From: Bordetella pseudohinzii
GTDB lineage: Bacteria; Pseudomonadota; Gammaproteobacteria; Burkholderiales; Burkholderiaceae_B
Length of the DNA: 64,000 nucleotides
Reading direction: 5' to 3'
Assembly (NCBI RefSeq): GCF_000657795.2
Contig: NZ_JHEP02000003.1
Span: forward strand, 124,001-188,000
In this document: in pieces, positions 1 to 8,335 of the stretch
How the letters are laid out: each line of letters starts with the position of its first letter
Position numbering within the stretch: the stretch's first letter is position 1
Program-made: the position numbers and the translations under genes
The notes under the pieces: generated by a model
Told to the model about the DNA's origin: nothing
Seen by the model: the letters and a program-made list of their open reading frames with translations, nothing else
Database searches by the model: none

Positions 1-44
1 GCCACGGTCAGCGCGGCCAGGACGGGAATCAGGAAGCGTTTCAT
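1..44 (-). CDS. Start of an exported protein (5' end only)
   Basis: Only the first 14 to 15 codons are in the window, reading MKRFLIPVLAALTVA. A basic start followed by a hydrophobic stretch is typical of a signal peptide, so the product is probably exported. Its ATG overlaps the TGA of the LacI-family regulator as ATGA, so the two are translationally coupled. A solute-binding protein would fit this context, but nothing visible proves it. Confidence 0.5.
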   Translation of the reverse strand, partial: MKRFLIPVLAALTV

Positions 45-1093
45 GGTGCTGCGGCTCCTTTGTCGGGGCGAGGGGGGAGTGTGCAAACCGTGCCGCCTTC
101 GAAGATGCGGTGCGGCACGATCGCGGAAGTCAGGCGATGGTCGGCGGTCAGGTGGTCCAGCAATTTCTTGCAGGCGATCTGCCCGATTTCCATGCTGGGT
201 TGCACCACCGAGGTCAGGGGCGGGTCGTACATGGCGCCCGGCGCGATGCCGTCAAAGCCGCAGACCGACACGTCCTGCGGGATGCGCAGCCCCAGCGACC
301 GGCAGATCGACATGAGCGAAAGCGCGAGCAGATCGTTGGAACACATGACGGCGATGGGGAGCGTTTGCCGCCGGATGAGCTGCTCGACCTGTATCGGGTC
401 GCACTCGACGTGGGAAGGCATGACGGCATGCGGCACGGGGTCGAGGCCGAGCCGTTCGGCGCATGCGCGCGCGCCCAGCAGACGCCGGGCGGCGCGATCG
501 GAGTCGCGCAACGGTCCGGACAGGAAGACCATGCGGCGATGGTTGAAGGCCGCCAGCAGTTCGGCCAGGTGTTGGCTGGCGCGGAAATCGTCGATCGTGA
601 CCGAGGGAATGCCGGGGAGCATGCTGTAGGCGAGGATGTAGGGCGTGGCCTGCGCTTTCTGCAGCAGATCGTGGTTGGCGAGCGGCATGTAGGACCCCAA
701 GGTCAGTATCAGCCCGTCGACTTGATGATCCAGCAGGGTATGCAGACTTTCGAGTTCGCCTTGGTGGTCGTAGTTGGTCGTCGCGACCATGATGCTGTAG
801 CCGATGTTCTGGGCATATCGGCAAGCCCCTTCGAAACACTCCGCGAATACAGGATTGGTCAGGGTTGGCAGGAGCACGCCTATCGTCTGCGTACTGCCCC
901 TGCGCAGGCTGCGTCCCACCAGATTGGGCCGGAAACCCAGTTGCCGGGCGATGCGCTGTACGCGACTGAGCGTCTCGGCATGCAGCAGTTCAGGACGATT
1001 GAATGCCCGTGAAACCGTCGCCGTGGAGACCTTGGCCTCACGCGCGATTTCCAGAATCGAGGCGCGGGGCGGGCCTTTGGACTTGGACTTCAT
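41..1093 (-). CDS. LacI-family transcriptional regulator
   Basis: A 350-residue repressor of the LacI/GalR family. The N-terminal helix-turn-helix includes SILEIAREAKVSTATVSRAF and is followed by the hinge region (RPNLVGRSLRRG). The rest is a periplasmic-binding-protein-like effector domain beginning TIGVLLPTLTNPVF. The frame is open 25 codons further upstream, but the ATG at 1093 puts the HTH at the usual distance from the N-terminus, so I chose it. The gene is divergent from the amidase at 1330 and overlaps the next gene by 4 bp, so it may control either. The effector cannot be read from sequence. Confidence 0.88.
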   Translation of the reverse strand: MKSKSKGPPRASILEIAREAKVSTATVSRAFNRPELLHAETLSRVQRIARQLGFRPNLVGRSLRRGSTQTIGVLLPTLTNPVFAECFEGACRYAQNIGYSIMVATTNYDHQGELESLHTLLDHQVDGLILTLGSYMPLANHDLLQKAQATPYILAYSMLPGIPSVTIDDFRASQHLAELLAAFNHRRMVFLSGPLRDSDRAARRLLGARACAERLGLDPVPHAVMPSHVECDPIQVEQLIRRQTLPIAVMCSNDLLALSLMSICRSLGLRIPQDVSVCGFDGIAPGAMYDPPLTSVVQPSMEIGQIACKKLLDHLTADHRLTSAIVPHRIFEGGTVCTLPPRPDKGAAAP

Positions 1094-1329
1094 GTAAAGC
1101 GCAACTAATGATGGAGGTGCCGAGTGACAACAATATGTCACCGGCATAAATGAAATCCTGTGCAGCAATTCGAATCGGAACCGAAGAAGCCTGCGGTATC
1201 AGGGGAAAGCCCTAGGTTTTAGTGTTATTCCAACTTTGCATATGGCGGGCGCTTGCTTCTACACTGCGGCTATTAATGCGCCAGTCAGGAACCGCATACA
1301 AGGCGCACGATCGATATAGGGATATGGGG

Positions 1330-2619
1330 ATGGCGAAAGCCTTGAATCAGCTTGGCGCGCTGGAGGCCGTCAAGCGTTTGCAGCGCCGTGAACTCACGGC
1401 GGAGCAGATGGCGCGCGCCTGCCTGGCGCGCATCGAACAGCGGGAGCCGACCGTGCAGGCCTGGGCCGCCCTCGATCCCGCGCAGGTGATCGCGCAGGCG
1501 CGGGCGCTGGACAGCGCCGGTGTGCAGGGCATCCTGCATGGCCTGCCGCTTGGCGTCAAAGATGTCTTTGACACGCAGGACTTTCCCACGCGCTATGGCT
1601 CGGGTCTCTACAGCACGCATCAGGCGGATGCGGACGCCGCGGTCGTGGCCTTGTGCCGCGAGGCGGGCGCGTTCGTGCTGGGCAAGACGGTCACCACCGA
1701 ATTCGCGACCTACCAGCCCGGGCCCACGCGCAATCCGCGCAATACGGCCTATACGCCGGGCGGCTCTTCGAGTGGATCGGCCGCCGCCGTGGCCGACGAT
1801 ATGGTGCCGCTGGCTATCGGCACCCAGACGGCTGGATCGCTCATCCGTCCCGCCGCCTATTGCGGCATCGTCGGCTACAAGCCGACGTTCGGGCGTGTGC
1901 CGCGCGCCGGCATGAAGACCTTGAGCGAGAACCTGGACACGATAGGCGGCCTGGCGCGCAGCGTCGACGACGTGGCGCTGTTGGCGTCGGTCCTGATGGG
2001 CGATGCGCGTCTGCGCGAGCTGCAGGATGCCGAGCGGCCGCGCGTGGGCATGCTGCGCACCTTCCAGTGGCGCCATGCCTTGCCCGAGACGCGCAATGCC
2101 TACGAAGAGGCGGCCCGGCTGTTGTCGCGCGCCGGCGCGCAGGTCGAGGAAGTGGCGCTGCCGTCGGAAGATTGCAGCCTGGTGCAATTGCACGCCGACG
2201 TCATGGCCTTCGAGGCTGCCCAGGCGCTGGCTTTCGAGCGCACCCGCTGCCGGGCGCAGCTGAGCACTCGCCTGCTGGCCATACTCGATGCGGGGGCGGC
2301 CATCCGCGCCGAGGATCACCAGGAGCGTCTGGCGCGCGCCGGCGCCGCGCGCGGCCGGGCCTTGCAGTGGTTCGACCGCTACGATGTCATCCTGGCGCCC
2401 AGCGCCACGGGCGAGGCGCCCTTCTTTGACCAGGGCACGGGCGATCCGCTGTTCTGCCGCGTGTGGACGCTGTTCGGCTTTCCCGCCGTGCACCTGCCCT
2501 TCGCCCAGGGGCCCCAGGGCCTGCCGGTGGGGCTGCAGGCCGTGGGCGCGCCGCACGCCGACCACAGCCTGCTGGCGATGGCGCGCTGGATGCACCGCAT
2601 CCTCCAGCAGCAAACCTGA
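1330..2619 (+). CDS. Amidase signature family hydrolase
   Basis: A 429-residue amidase of the GatA/AtzF-like superfamily, which hydrolyses a carboxamide. The Ser-cisSer-Lys triad is in register with known family members: Lys77 (LGVKDVF), Ser146 in GGSSSGS and nucleophile Ser170 in GTQTAGS. The ATG at 1330 has AGGGA seven bases upstream. The ATG at 1324 has that motif only one base away, and the frame is open to 1222. It sits alone, divergent from the LacI-type gene, and there are no gatB or gatC neighbours, so it is probably a catabolic or detoxifying amidase. The substrate is unknown. Confidence 0.85.
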   Translation: MAKALNQLGALEAVKRLQRRELTAEQMARACLARIEQREPTVQAWAALDPAQVIAQARALDSAGVQGILHGLPLGVKDVFDTQDFPTRYGSGLYSTHQADADAAVVALCREAGAFVLGKTVTTEFATYQPGPTRNPRNTAYTPGGSSSGSAAAVADDMVPLAIGTQTAGSLIRPAAYCGIVGYKPTFGRVPRAGMKTLSENLDTIGGLARSVDDVALLASVLMGDARLRELQDAERPRVGMLRTFQWRHALPETRNAYEEAARLLSRAGAQVEEVALPSEDCSLVQLHADVMAFEAAQALAFERTRCRAQLSTRLLAILDAGAAIRAEDHQERLARAGAARGRALQWFDRYDVILAPSATGEAPFFDQGTGDPLFCRVWTLFGFPAVHLPFAQGPQGLPVGLQAVGAPHADHSLLAMARWMHRILQQQT

Positions 2620-2666
2620 CCAAAAACTGCAAGCAGCCCGCGGGCCGTTCAAAAGGCGCGGGCCAA

Positions 2667-2694
2667 GAAAAAGCCCGGTCCGCGGACCGGGCTT
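2667..2694 (-). terminator. Rho-independent terminator of leuA
   Basis: A perfect 11-bp stem (AAGCCCGGTCC) with a 2-base centre lies just beyond the leuA stop. It is followed on the minus strand by TTTTTCTT. Confidence 0.85.
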
Positions 2695-2714
2695 GGACTT
2701 GCGGCGGCGCCGTA

Positions 2715-4424
2715 TTAGACGACGGCGGCTTCGTCGTCGGCGGGCACGGCCTGGCCTTGCGACTGCACATGGCGGTTGACCGCGGTCAGCACCGCCTGGA
2801 AGGAGGCGGTCACGATGTCACGGTCGATGCCCACGCCGAAACCGGTGGGCGAGTCGCCCACGCGCACTTCGACATAGCTGGCCGCGCGGGTGTCGGTGCC
2901 AGTGCCGATGGCGTGCTCATGGTAGTCCATGATGCGCACGGGGACGTCCAGCGCGGCCACGAAGGCCGAGATGGCGCCGTCGCCATTGCCCTTCACGATG
3001 CGGCGCTCGCCGTTGTACTCCAGCTCGGCTTCGATGGCGAATTGCTTGCCGGCGCCGGCGCTGGGATTACCGTCGATGCGATGGCGCACCAGCTTCCAGG
3101 GGCCGCGCTGTTCGAGGTATTCGCTGGCGAAGATGGTGTACACGTCTTCGCTGCTGACTTCGCGGCCGGTCTCGTCGGTGACGCGCTGGATGGCGCGGCT
3201 GAACTCGATCTGCAGGCGGCGCGGCAGCACCAGGCCATGTTCCTGTTCGAGCAGATAGGACACGCCGCCCTTGCCCGACTGGCTATTGACGCGGATCACG
3301 GCGTCGTAGCTGCGGCCCAGGTCGGCCGGATCGATGGGCAGATAAGGGACCTCCCAGACGCCGTCGGCCTTCTGCTGGGCAAAGCCCTTCTTGATGGCGT
3401 CCTGGTGCGAGCCCGAGAACGCGGTGAACACCAGGTCGCCGGCATAGGGATGGCGCGGATGCACGGGCAGCTGGTTGCAGTACTCGGCGCAGCGGCGCAC
3501 TTCGTCGATATCGGAGAAGTCCAGGCCGGGGTGCACGCCTTGCGTGTAGAGGTTGAGCGCCAGCGTGACCAGGTCGACGTTGCCGGTGCGCTCGCCGCTG
3601 CCGAACAGGCAGCCTTCGATGCGGTCGGCGCCGGCCATGACGGCGAACTCTGCGGCCGCCACGGCGGTGCCGCGGTCATTGTGCGGATGCACGCTCAGGA
3701 TGATGCTGTCGCGGCGGGCCAGGTTCTTGTGCATCCACTCGATCTGGTCGGCGTACAGATTGGGCGACGTGGCCTCGATGGTGGCCGGCAGGTTGAGCAC
3801 CATCTTGCGCGCGGGCGTGGCGTCCCAGGCCTCGGCCACGGCATTGGAGACTTCGAGGGCGAATTCGGGTTCGGTGGTGCTGAAGACTTCGGGCGAGTAC
3901 TCGTAGCGCCACTGCGTCTGCGGATAGCGCGCCATCGCGGCCTTGACCATGCGCGTGCCGGTCAGCGCGATGTTCTTGATCTCGTCCTTGCTCATGTTGA
4001 AGACGATCTTGCGGAAGGCCGGGGCGCAGGCGTTGTAGAGATGGATCATGGCCTGCTTGGCGCCCGCGGCGGCCTCGGCCGTGCGGTTGATCAGGTCTTC
4101 GCGCGATTGCGTGAGCACGATGATGGTGACGTCATCGGGGATGCGCTTCTCGTCGATGAGCTTGCGCACGAAGTCGAAGTCCGTCTGCGAAGCCGACGGG
4201 AAACCGACTTCGATTTCCTTGAAGCCGATCTTCACCAGCTGTTCGAAGAAGCGCATCTTGCGCTCCACGCTCATGGGCTCGATCAGGGCCTGGTTGCCGT
4301 CGCGCAGGTCGGTGCTCATCCAGATCGGCGCTTGGGTGATCCGGCGGCTGGGCCAGGTGCGCTCGGAGAAATCACGGGCGAAGGGCTGGAACGGCACGTA
4401 CTTGGTGGCGGGGTTGGCGAGCAT
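2715..4424 (-). CDS. leuA: 2-isopropylmalate synthase
   Basis: This enzyme condenses acetyl-CoA with 2-oxoisovalerate, the committed step of leucine synthesis. At 569 residues it is the long LeuA type. The TIM-barrel start contains [15 protein letters not shown] and the metal-binding motif [11 protein letters not shown] is present. The C-terminal third (from about residue 420) is the leucine-sensing allosteric domain. It is monocistronic, with a strong terminator 20 bp past the stop and a leader of about 370 bp that contains repeats. The start at 4424 is preceded by GAGGTGTACC. Confidence 0.96.
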   Translation of the reverse strand: MLANPATKYVPFQPFARDFSERTWPSRRITQAPIWMSTDLRDGNQALIEPMSVERKMRFFEQLVKIGFKEIEVGFPSASQTDFDFVRKLIDEKRIPDDVTIIVLTQSREDLINRTAEAAAGAKQAMIHLYNACAPAFRKIVFNMSKDEIKNIALTGTRMVKAAMARYPQTQWRYEYSPEVFSTTEPEFALEVSNAVAEAWDATPARKMVLNLPATIEATSPNLYADQIEWMHKNLARRDSIILSVHPHNDRGTAVAAAEFAVMAGADRIEGCLFGSGERTGNVDLVTLALNLYTQGVHPGLDFSDIDEVRRCAEYCNQLPVHPRHPYAGDLVFTAFSGSHQDAIKKGFAQQKADGVWEVPYLPIDPADLGRSYDAVIRVNSQSGKGGVSYLLEQEHGLVLPRRLQIEFSRAIQRVTDETGREVSSEDVYTIFASEYLEQRGPWKLVRHRIDGNPSAGAGKQFAIEAELEYNGERRIVKGNGDGAISAFVAALDVPVRIMDYHEHAIGTGTDTRAASYVEVRVGDSPTGFGVGIDRDIVTASFQAVLTAVNRHVQSQGQAVPADDEAAVV

Positions 4425-4798
4425 CGGTACACCTCAATCGGTTTCGGTTGAATCCCGGGGGTATCACGGGCGCGGCGAACCAGGGTGGCGGTTTCAAGCC
4501 GGCGTCGGCCAGGGTGGCGGCCGAATTCAGTTTTTAAAACAGGGGGAAGACGTGTGGCAAACGTACGGGTGCCGAGCTACCACGGGGCACTAGGCCCGGC
4601 AACCGATCGGTAGGTGTAGCGATAGCGCTAGGGTGGCGACGCCGCCCTGGAGGGAAGAGGCTTGGAGGGACGCAGCCGCGACCGACACCGGGGCGCTTGC
4701 GCGTCCGGAGGCGGAAAATTGAGCGGTGCGTTGGGTAGCCATAGGCAATAGTCAAACACATTTTGGCGCGCCGCGCAAATCGCCGCGCCTGCCGGGCT
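4425..4798 (-). other. Long leuA upstream region with repeats
   Basis: 374 bases without a supported gene. On the plus strand CCAGGGTGGCGG occurs at about 4480 and again at about 4508, and CTAGGGTGGCGAC at about 4630. The last is followed at once by a near-complement (GCCGCCCTGG), so the leuA transcript could fold a GC-rich hairpin there. A minus-strand ATG at 4761 opens a frame beginning MCLTIAYGYPTHRSIFRL. Whether this is a leader peptide is unknown, and I see no run of leucine codons. TTGACT on the minus strand near 4756 could be a -35 box, but it lacks a good -10. Confidence 0.35.
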
Positions 4799-5470
4799 TC
4801 AGCGGTCCGGGCCGAGATGCGGTTCGCGGGGCCCTTCATCCTGGCGCCAGGGCGAGCGGCCGGGCGGGCGCGGGGCGTCGCTCACGGGCTCGGGCTGGCG
4901 GCCAGGGGGACGGGTCGGTTCACGCCCGCGGGCCGGCCCGCCGGGCTGGTCCAGGATGGCGGTCTGCTCGCGCACCAGCGCGATCTTGCCGATGCGGTTG
5001 CGGCGCAGCTCGAGGTAGCTGCGTTGCAGATCGCCCACGGTAAAGGGCTCTTCGCGATCGCCCCAGACCCAGCGCAGGACGTCGACGACGTCTTCGCTCA
5101 GCTGCGGCCGCAGTTGCGCCAGGACGTCGCGCGGCACCACACGGGCCCGACCGGAAGCCAGGCTGGCGGACAGCCAGTTGCGCGCGGCGAAGAAGACGAT
5201 CAGGGTCCAGATGGCCACCACGCCCCACCAGAAGTAGGGATTGAGGCGCGTGAGCAAGTCGACGGTCTGCTGGCCCAGGGTATGCAGGCTGTCGAAAGCG
5301 AGGGTTTTCCCGAAGGCTAGCAGCCAGGAGCTGGCCAGCAGCCAGATGACGGCGATGACGGCCAGGACGATCGCCCTCAGCACCAGACGCGGAAGCGCCA
5401 GTTTGAGCAGCGTTTGGCCGATCAGTCGGCCATCCTGGCGAATGCGTTCGGGCGAAGTCAGGTTCATCAT
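4799..5470 (-). CDS. Conserved-type membrane protein, unknown function
   Basis: 223 residues with two hydrophobic helices, at about 25-55 (IVLAVIAVIWLLASSWLL) and 80-97 (FFWWG-type segment followed by VVAIWTLIVFFAA). A soluble part with Arg-rich helices follows, then a Pro/Arg-rich, probably disordered tail from about residue 175. Tandem ATGs sit at 5470 and 5467. It is divergent from rpoN, and the two genes' first codons overlap if rpoN starts at 5469. I recognise no domain. Confidence 0.7.
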   Translation of the reverse strand: MMNLTSPERIRQDGRLIGQTLLKLALPRLVLRAIVLAVIAVIWLLASSWLLAFGKTLAFDSLHTLGQQTVDLLTRLNPYFWWGVVAIWTLIVFFAARNWLSASLASGRARVVPRDVLAQLRPQLSEDVVDVLRWVWGDREEPFTVGDLQRSYLELRRNRIGKIALVREQTAILDQPGGPARGREPTRPPGRQPEPVSDAPRPPGRSPWRQDEGPREPHLGPDR

Positions 5471-6905
5471 GCAAAATATTGTACCTATGACTCGTCCCGC
5501 CTTAGAACTTCGGCCTGGTCAGCATTTGACCCTGACCCCGCAGCTGCAACAGTCCATCCGGCTGCTGCAGCTTTCTTCGCTGGAGCTGGAGGCGGAAATC
5601 TCCCAGGCCCTGGCGGAAAATCCGTTGTTGGAACGCGACGAAACTCCGGCCGACCAGGTCGAGAGCGACCCCCAGCGCGAGGCCAGCGTCGAACACGACG
5701 ACAGCGCCCCGGACACGGAATTGCGTTTCGACGAGATGCCGGGCTCGGGCGGCGTCTATCCGGACGACGACAGCGATGCGCCGGCGCGCGACGACACCCT
5801 GCGCGAGCATCTGATGCAGCAGCTGAACCTGACGCGCGCGGCCCCGCGCGATGCCGCCCTGGTCACCCTGCTCATCGACGAACTGGATGACAACGGCTAC
5901 CTGGGCTCGCCGCTGAGCGAAATCCTGCAATGGCTGCCCCCCGAACTGGAGGTCGATGAGGATGAGCTGCGCGCGGCCCTGAATCTGCTGCAGTCCTTCG
6001 ATCCGCCCGGCATCGGCGCGCGCGACATGGCCGAGTGCCTGCTCCTGCAGCTGCGCCAGCCCGATATCCAGCGCCTGCCCGAAGCCGCGCAAGCCGGGGT
6101 GCTGGCCTGTGCGCGGGAGATCTGCGCGCAGCACCTGGCGCTCCTGGCCACCGGCAATCCGGCGCGCCTGCGCGAGGTCCTGCGCGTGGACGAGGCCACG
6201 CTGCGCGCGGCGCGCGCGCTCATCGTGCGGCTGGAGCCCCGGCCCGGCCGGGCCTGGACCGCGCCGGCCGCGGACTACGCCGTGCCCGACGTGCTGGTGC
6301 GCAAGACGCGCCAGGGCTGGCAGGCCGTGCTCAACAGCGCGGTGATGCCCCGCCTGCAGATCAACGGCCTGTACGCCCAGATGCTGTCCAACCAGCGCGA
6401 AGCGGCCTATGCGGGCCTGAACGCCCAGCTCCAGCAGGCGCGCTGGATGATACGCAATGTCGAGCAGCGCTTTGACACCATCTTGCGCGTGGCCCAGGCC
6501 ATCGTCGCGCACCAGGCGGAGTTCTTCAGCCGCGGGCCCGCCGCCATGCGACCCCTCATCCTCAAGGACATCGCGGGCGAGCTAGGCCTGCACGAATCCA
6601 CGATTTCCCGCGCTACGACCCAGAAGTACATGCTCACTCCGTTTGGCACGCTGGAGCTCAAGCGCTTTTTCGGCACGGGCGTGGCGACCGACAGCGGCGA
6701 CTCCGCCTCGGCCACGGCGGTGCAGGCCCATATCCGGCAGATGGTGGCCGAAGAAAACAGGGCCAGACCCCTGTCGGATAGCCAGATCATGGAGCGCCTG
6801 GCCAGCCAGGGCATCGTGATCGCCCGCCGCACCGTGGCCAAATACCGTGAGGCCCTGCGTATCGCCCCGGCCGCGGTGCGCAAGGCCCAGGCCGCGGCGC
6901 GCTGA
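5469..6905 (+). CDS. rpoN: RNA polymerase sigma-54 factor
   Basis: Sigma-54 directs RNA polymerase to -24/-12 promoters that need an AAA+ activator. The Gln/Leu-rich activator-interacting region (LTLTPQLQQSIRLLQLSSLE) is at the N-terminus, with an acidic linker next. The core-binding region and the HTH (ELGLHESTISRATTQKY) follow. The RpoN box ARRTVAKYRE lies near the C-terminus. The ATG at 5469 has CAGG six bases upstream; the ATG at 5487 (MTRPALEL) is the alternative. It is not next to lptB, hpf or ptsN, its common neighbours in other proteobacteria. Confidence 0.95.
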   Translation: MQNIVPMTRPALELRPGQHLTLTPQLQQSIRLLQLSSLELEAEISQALAENPLLERDETPADQVESDPQREASVEHDDSAPDTELRFDEMPGSGGVYPDDDSDAPARDDTLREHLMQQLNLTRAAPRDAALVTLLIDELDDNGYLGSPLSEILQWLPPELEVDEDELRAALNLLQSFDPPGIGARDMAECLLLQLRQPDIQRLPEAAQAGVLACAREICAQHLALLATGNPARLREVLRVDEATLRAARALIVRLEPRPGRAWTAPAADYAVPDVLVRKTRQGWQAVLNSAVMPRLQINGLYAQMLSNQREAAYAGLNAQLQQARWMIRNVEQRFDTILRVAQAIVAHQAEFFSRGPAAMRPLILKDIAGELGLHESTISRATTQKYMLTPFGTLELKRFFGTGVATDSGDSASATAVQAHIRQMVAEENRARPLSDSQIMERLASQGIVIARRTVAKYREALRIAPAAVRKAQAAAR

Positions 6906-6986
6906 CACCCCGGGGCAGAGTTTGTCCCTATTTTCAATAACTTGCGTGCTGCACGGCAACATCAAAAAATAATGGCAAGCACTTGC

Positions 6987-7020
6987 ATGAGAATCAGTTA
7001 TTGCCGATAATTATTCTCAT
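6987..7020 (+). promoter_or_regulatory. Putative Fur operator overlapping the bfd start
   Basis: Perfect 8-bp inverted arms (ATGAGAAT at 6987-6994 and ATTCTCAT at 7013-7020) flank an AT-rich core containing GATAATTATTCTCAT, which resembles the Fur box. The site runs into the bfd start codon, so bound Fur-Fe2+ would block transcription. That fits expression of bfd when iron is scarce. Confidence 0.65.
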
Positions 7021-7297
7021 GTACGTTTGCATCTGTAATGCCGTTACCGAACGCCAAGTCCGCGCCTGCGTGGATGCCGGCGCCAGTTCGCTGGGCGATC
7101 TGCAATTCGAGCTGGGGGTGGCCTCCTGCTGCGGTTGCTGCGCCGCCACGGCCAGCGAATACCTCCCCGGCGGACGCGCTTCCAGCGTGTGCGACGTGCG
7201 CTCCATCGCGGTCCCGGTCAATCCGCCGGCCGCCATGGTCGAGGCGGAGCAGCCGGCTGCAAACACATTCCCCATTCCCCTGGTCGCCGCCGCATAA
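7019..7297 (+). CDS. bfd: Bacterioferritin-associated ferredoxin
   Basis: Bfd is a small [2Fe-2S] protein that docks on bacterioferritin and passes electrons to its haem so stored iron can be released. Residues 1-50 match the family. The cluster ligands are Cys4 and Cys6 (MYVCICN) and Cys38 and Cys41 in SCCGCC. Here 92 residues include an extra C-terminal tail of about 35 residues with no recognisable domain. The ATG at 7019 is inside a Fur-like palindrome, and a terminator follows at 7317. Its partner bfr lies 2.3 kb downstream. Confidence 0.9.
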   Translation: MYVCICNAVTERQVRACVDAGASSLGDLQFELGVASCCGCCAATASEYLPGGRASSVCDVRSIAVPVNPPAAMVEAEQPAANTFPIPLVAAA

Positions 7298-7316
7298 GCG
7301 CCGGCCGCCCTGTCGA

Positions 7317-7341
7317 AAACGCCCGCCAGGGCGTTTTTTTT
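7317..7341 (+). terminator. Terminator after bfd
   Basis: A stem of AAACGCCC and GGGCGTTT with loop GCCA is followed by a run of eight T. It lies 20 bp past the bfd stop. The shorter A-run on the other side could also serve the convergent LysR gene. Confidence 0.8.
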
Positions 7342-7359
7342 CGCCTTGGCCGGCTCGGC

Positions 7360-8229
7360 TCAAGCCGCCCGCAGCAATTCCGGCCGCCAGGCGCCAGGGT
7401 CGTCGCAGAAGGCCCGCACGGCCTCGGCCAGCAGGCGCGCGCCCGCGCCGGCCGAGGACCGCAGGCAAAGCGCCAGCTCGCTGGAACTGGGGGCCGGCAG
7501 CGGCCAGGGGGCCACGCGCAGCCCGGGCGTCATGCAGCGTCTTTCCATCAGCCCCAGGCCCAGCCCGCCTTCCAGCGCCGCCAACAGGCCATTCACATTG
7601 GCGCTCTCATAGGCGATGCGCCAGCGCCGTCCGGTGCTCTCCAGGGCATGAATGGCGCGGTTGCGATAGAGGCAGCCCTGCGGGAAGAGCACCAGCGGCA
7701 CGGGGTCGGGCAGCTCGGCCGGCATCGAGGGCCCGCACAGCCAGACCAGGCGCTCGGGCCAGACCGCCTGGGCGCCCGGCAGGCCGGGCTCGCGCTTGAG
7801 CAGGGCCACGTCGAGCTCGCCGCGCTCCATGGCGCGGTGCAAGGCCATGCTGAGATCGCAGCGCATGGAAATGCGCAGGCCGGGGTGGGCGCGCGCGAAG
7901 TCGGCCACCATCGCGGTCAGCCGCTGGACGGAGAAATCATCGGGCACGCCCAGGCGCAGCACTTCCACGCGCGCCGCGCCACTGACGACTTCGCGTATCT
8001 CGGTGGACAGGGCCAGCATGCGCCGCGCATAGCCCAGCAGGCGTTCGCCGTCCTCGGTCAGGCGCACCTGGCGCCCTTCGCGCAGAAAGAGTTCGCAGCC
8101 CAGGCCCGCCTCCAGTTTGCGTATCTGCTGGCTGACGGTCGATTGGGTGCGGTGCACGCGCTCGCCCGCGCGGGTGAAGCCGCCCGTGTCCACGACGGAG
8201 ACAAAGCTGTGGAGAAGATCGAGGTCCAT
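7360..8229 (-). CDS. LysR-family transcriptional regulator
   Basis: A 289-residue LysR-type regulator. The winged HTH occupies residues 1-60 (SFVSVVDTGGFTRAGERVHR then TQSTVSQQIRKLE). The LysR substrate-binding domain begins about residue 88. It is divergent from the EamA transporter at 8336, with 106 bp between starts, which is the classic arrangement for a LysR regulator controlling its neighbour. The inducer cannot be deduced. Confidence 0.88.
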   Translation of the reverse strand: MDLDLLHSFVSVVDTGGFTRAGERVHRTQSTVSQQIRKLEAGLGCELFLREGRQVRLTEDGERLLGYARRMLALSTEIREVVSGAARVEVLRLGVPDDFSVQRLTAMVADFARAHPGLRISMRCDLSMALHRAMERGELDVALLKREPGLPGAQAVWPERLVWLCGPSMPAELPDPVPLVLFPQGCLYRNRAIHALESTGRRWRIAYESANVNGLLAALEGGLGLGLMERRCMTPGLRVAPWPLPAPSSSELALCLRSSAGAGARLLAEAVRAFCDDPGAWRPELLRAA

Positions 8230-8335
8230 GAGGCACCCATCGGAATTTCAAATACTTTTGATCCGTATAAAGAATTTGTCAATGCATGGGCAAGGGCGGA
8301 GAATGCCCGGCATCGTCCTATCGTCCCTCAGCGCC

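Noticed and set aside
2463-4451. Open frame on the plus strand opposite leuA
   Set aside because: Antisense of leuA with low-complexity composition.
4480-4645. T-box-like GGGTGG motifs before leuA
   Set aside because: They are on the strand opposite to leuA transcription, and no specifier stem is seen.
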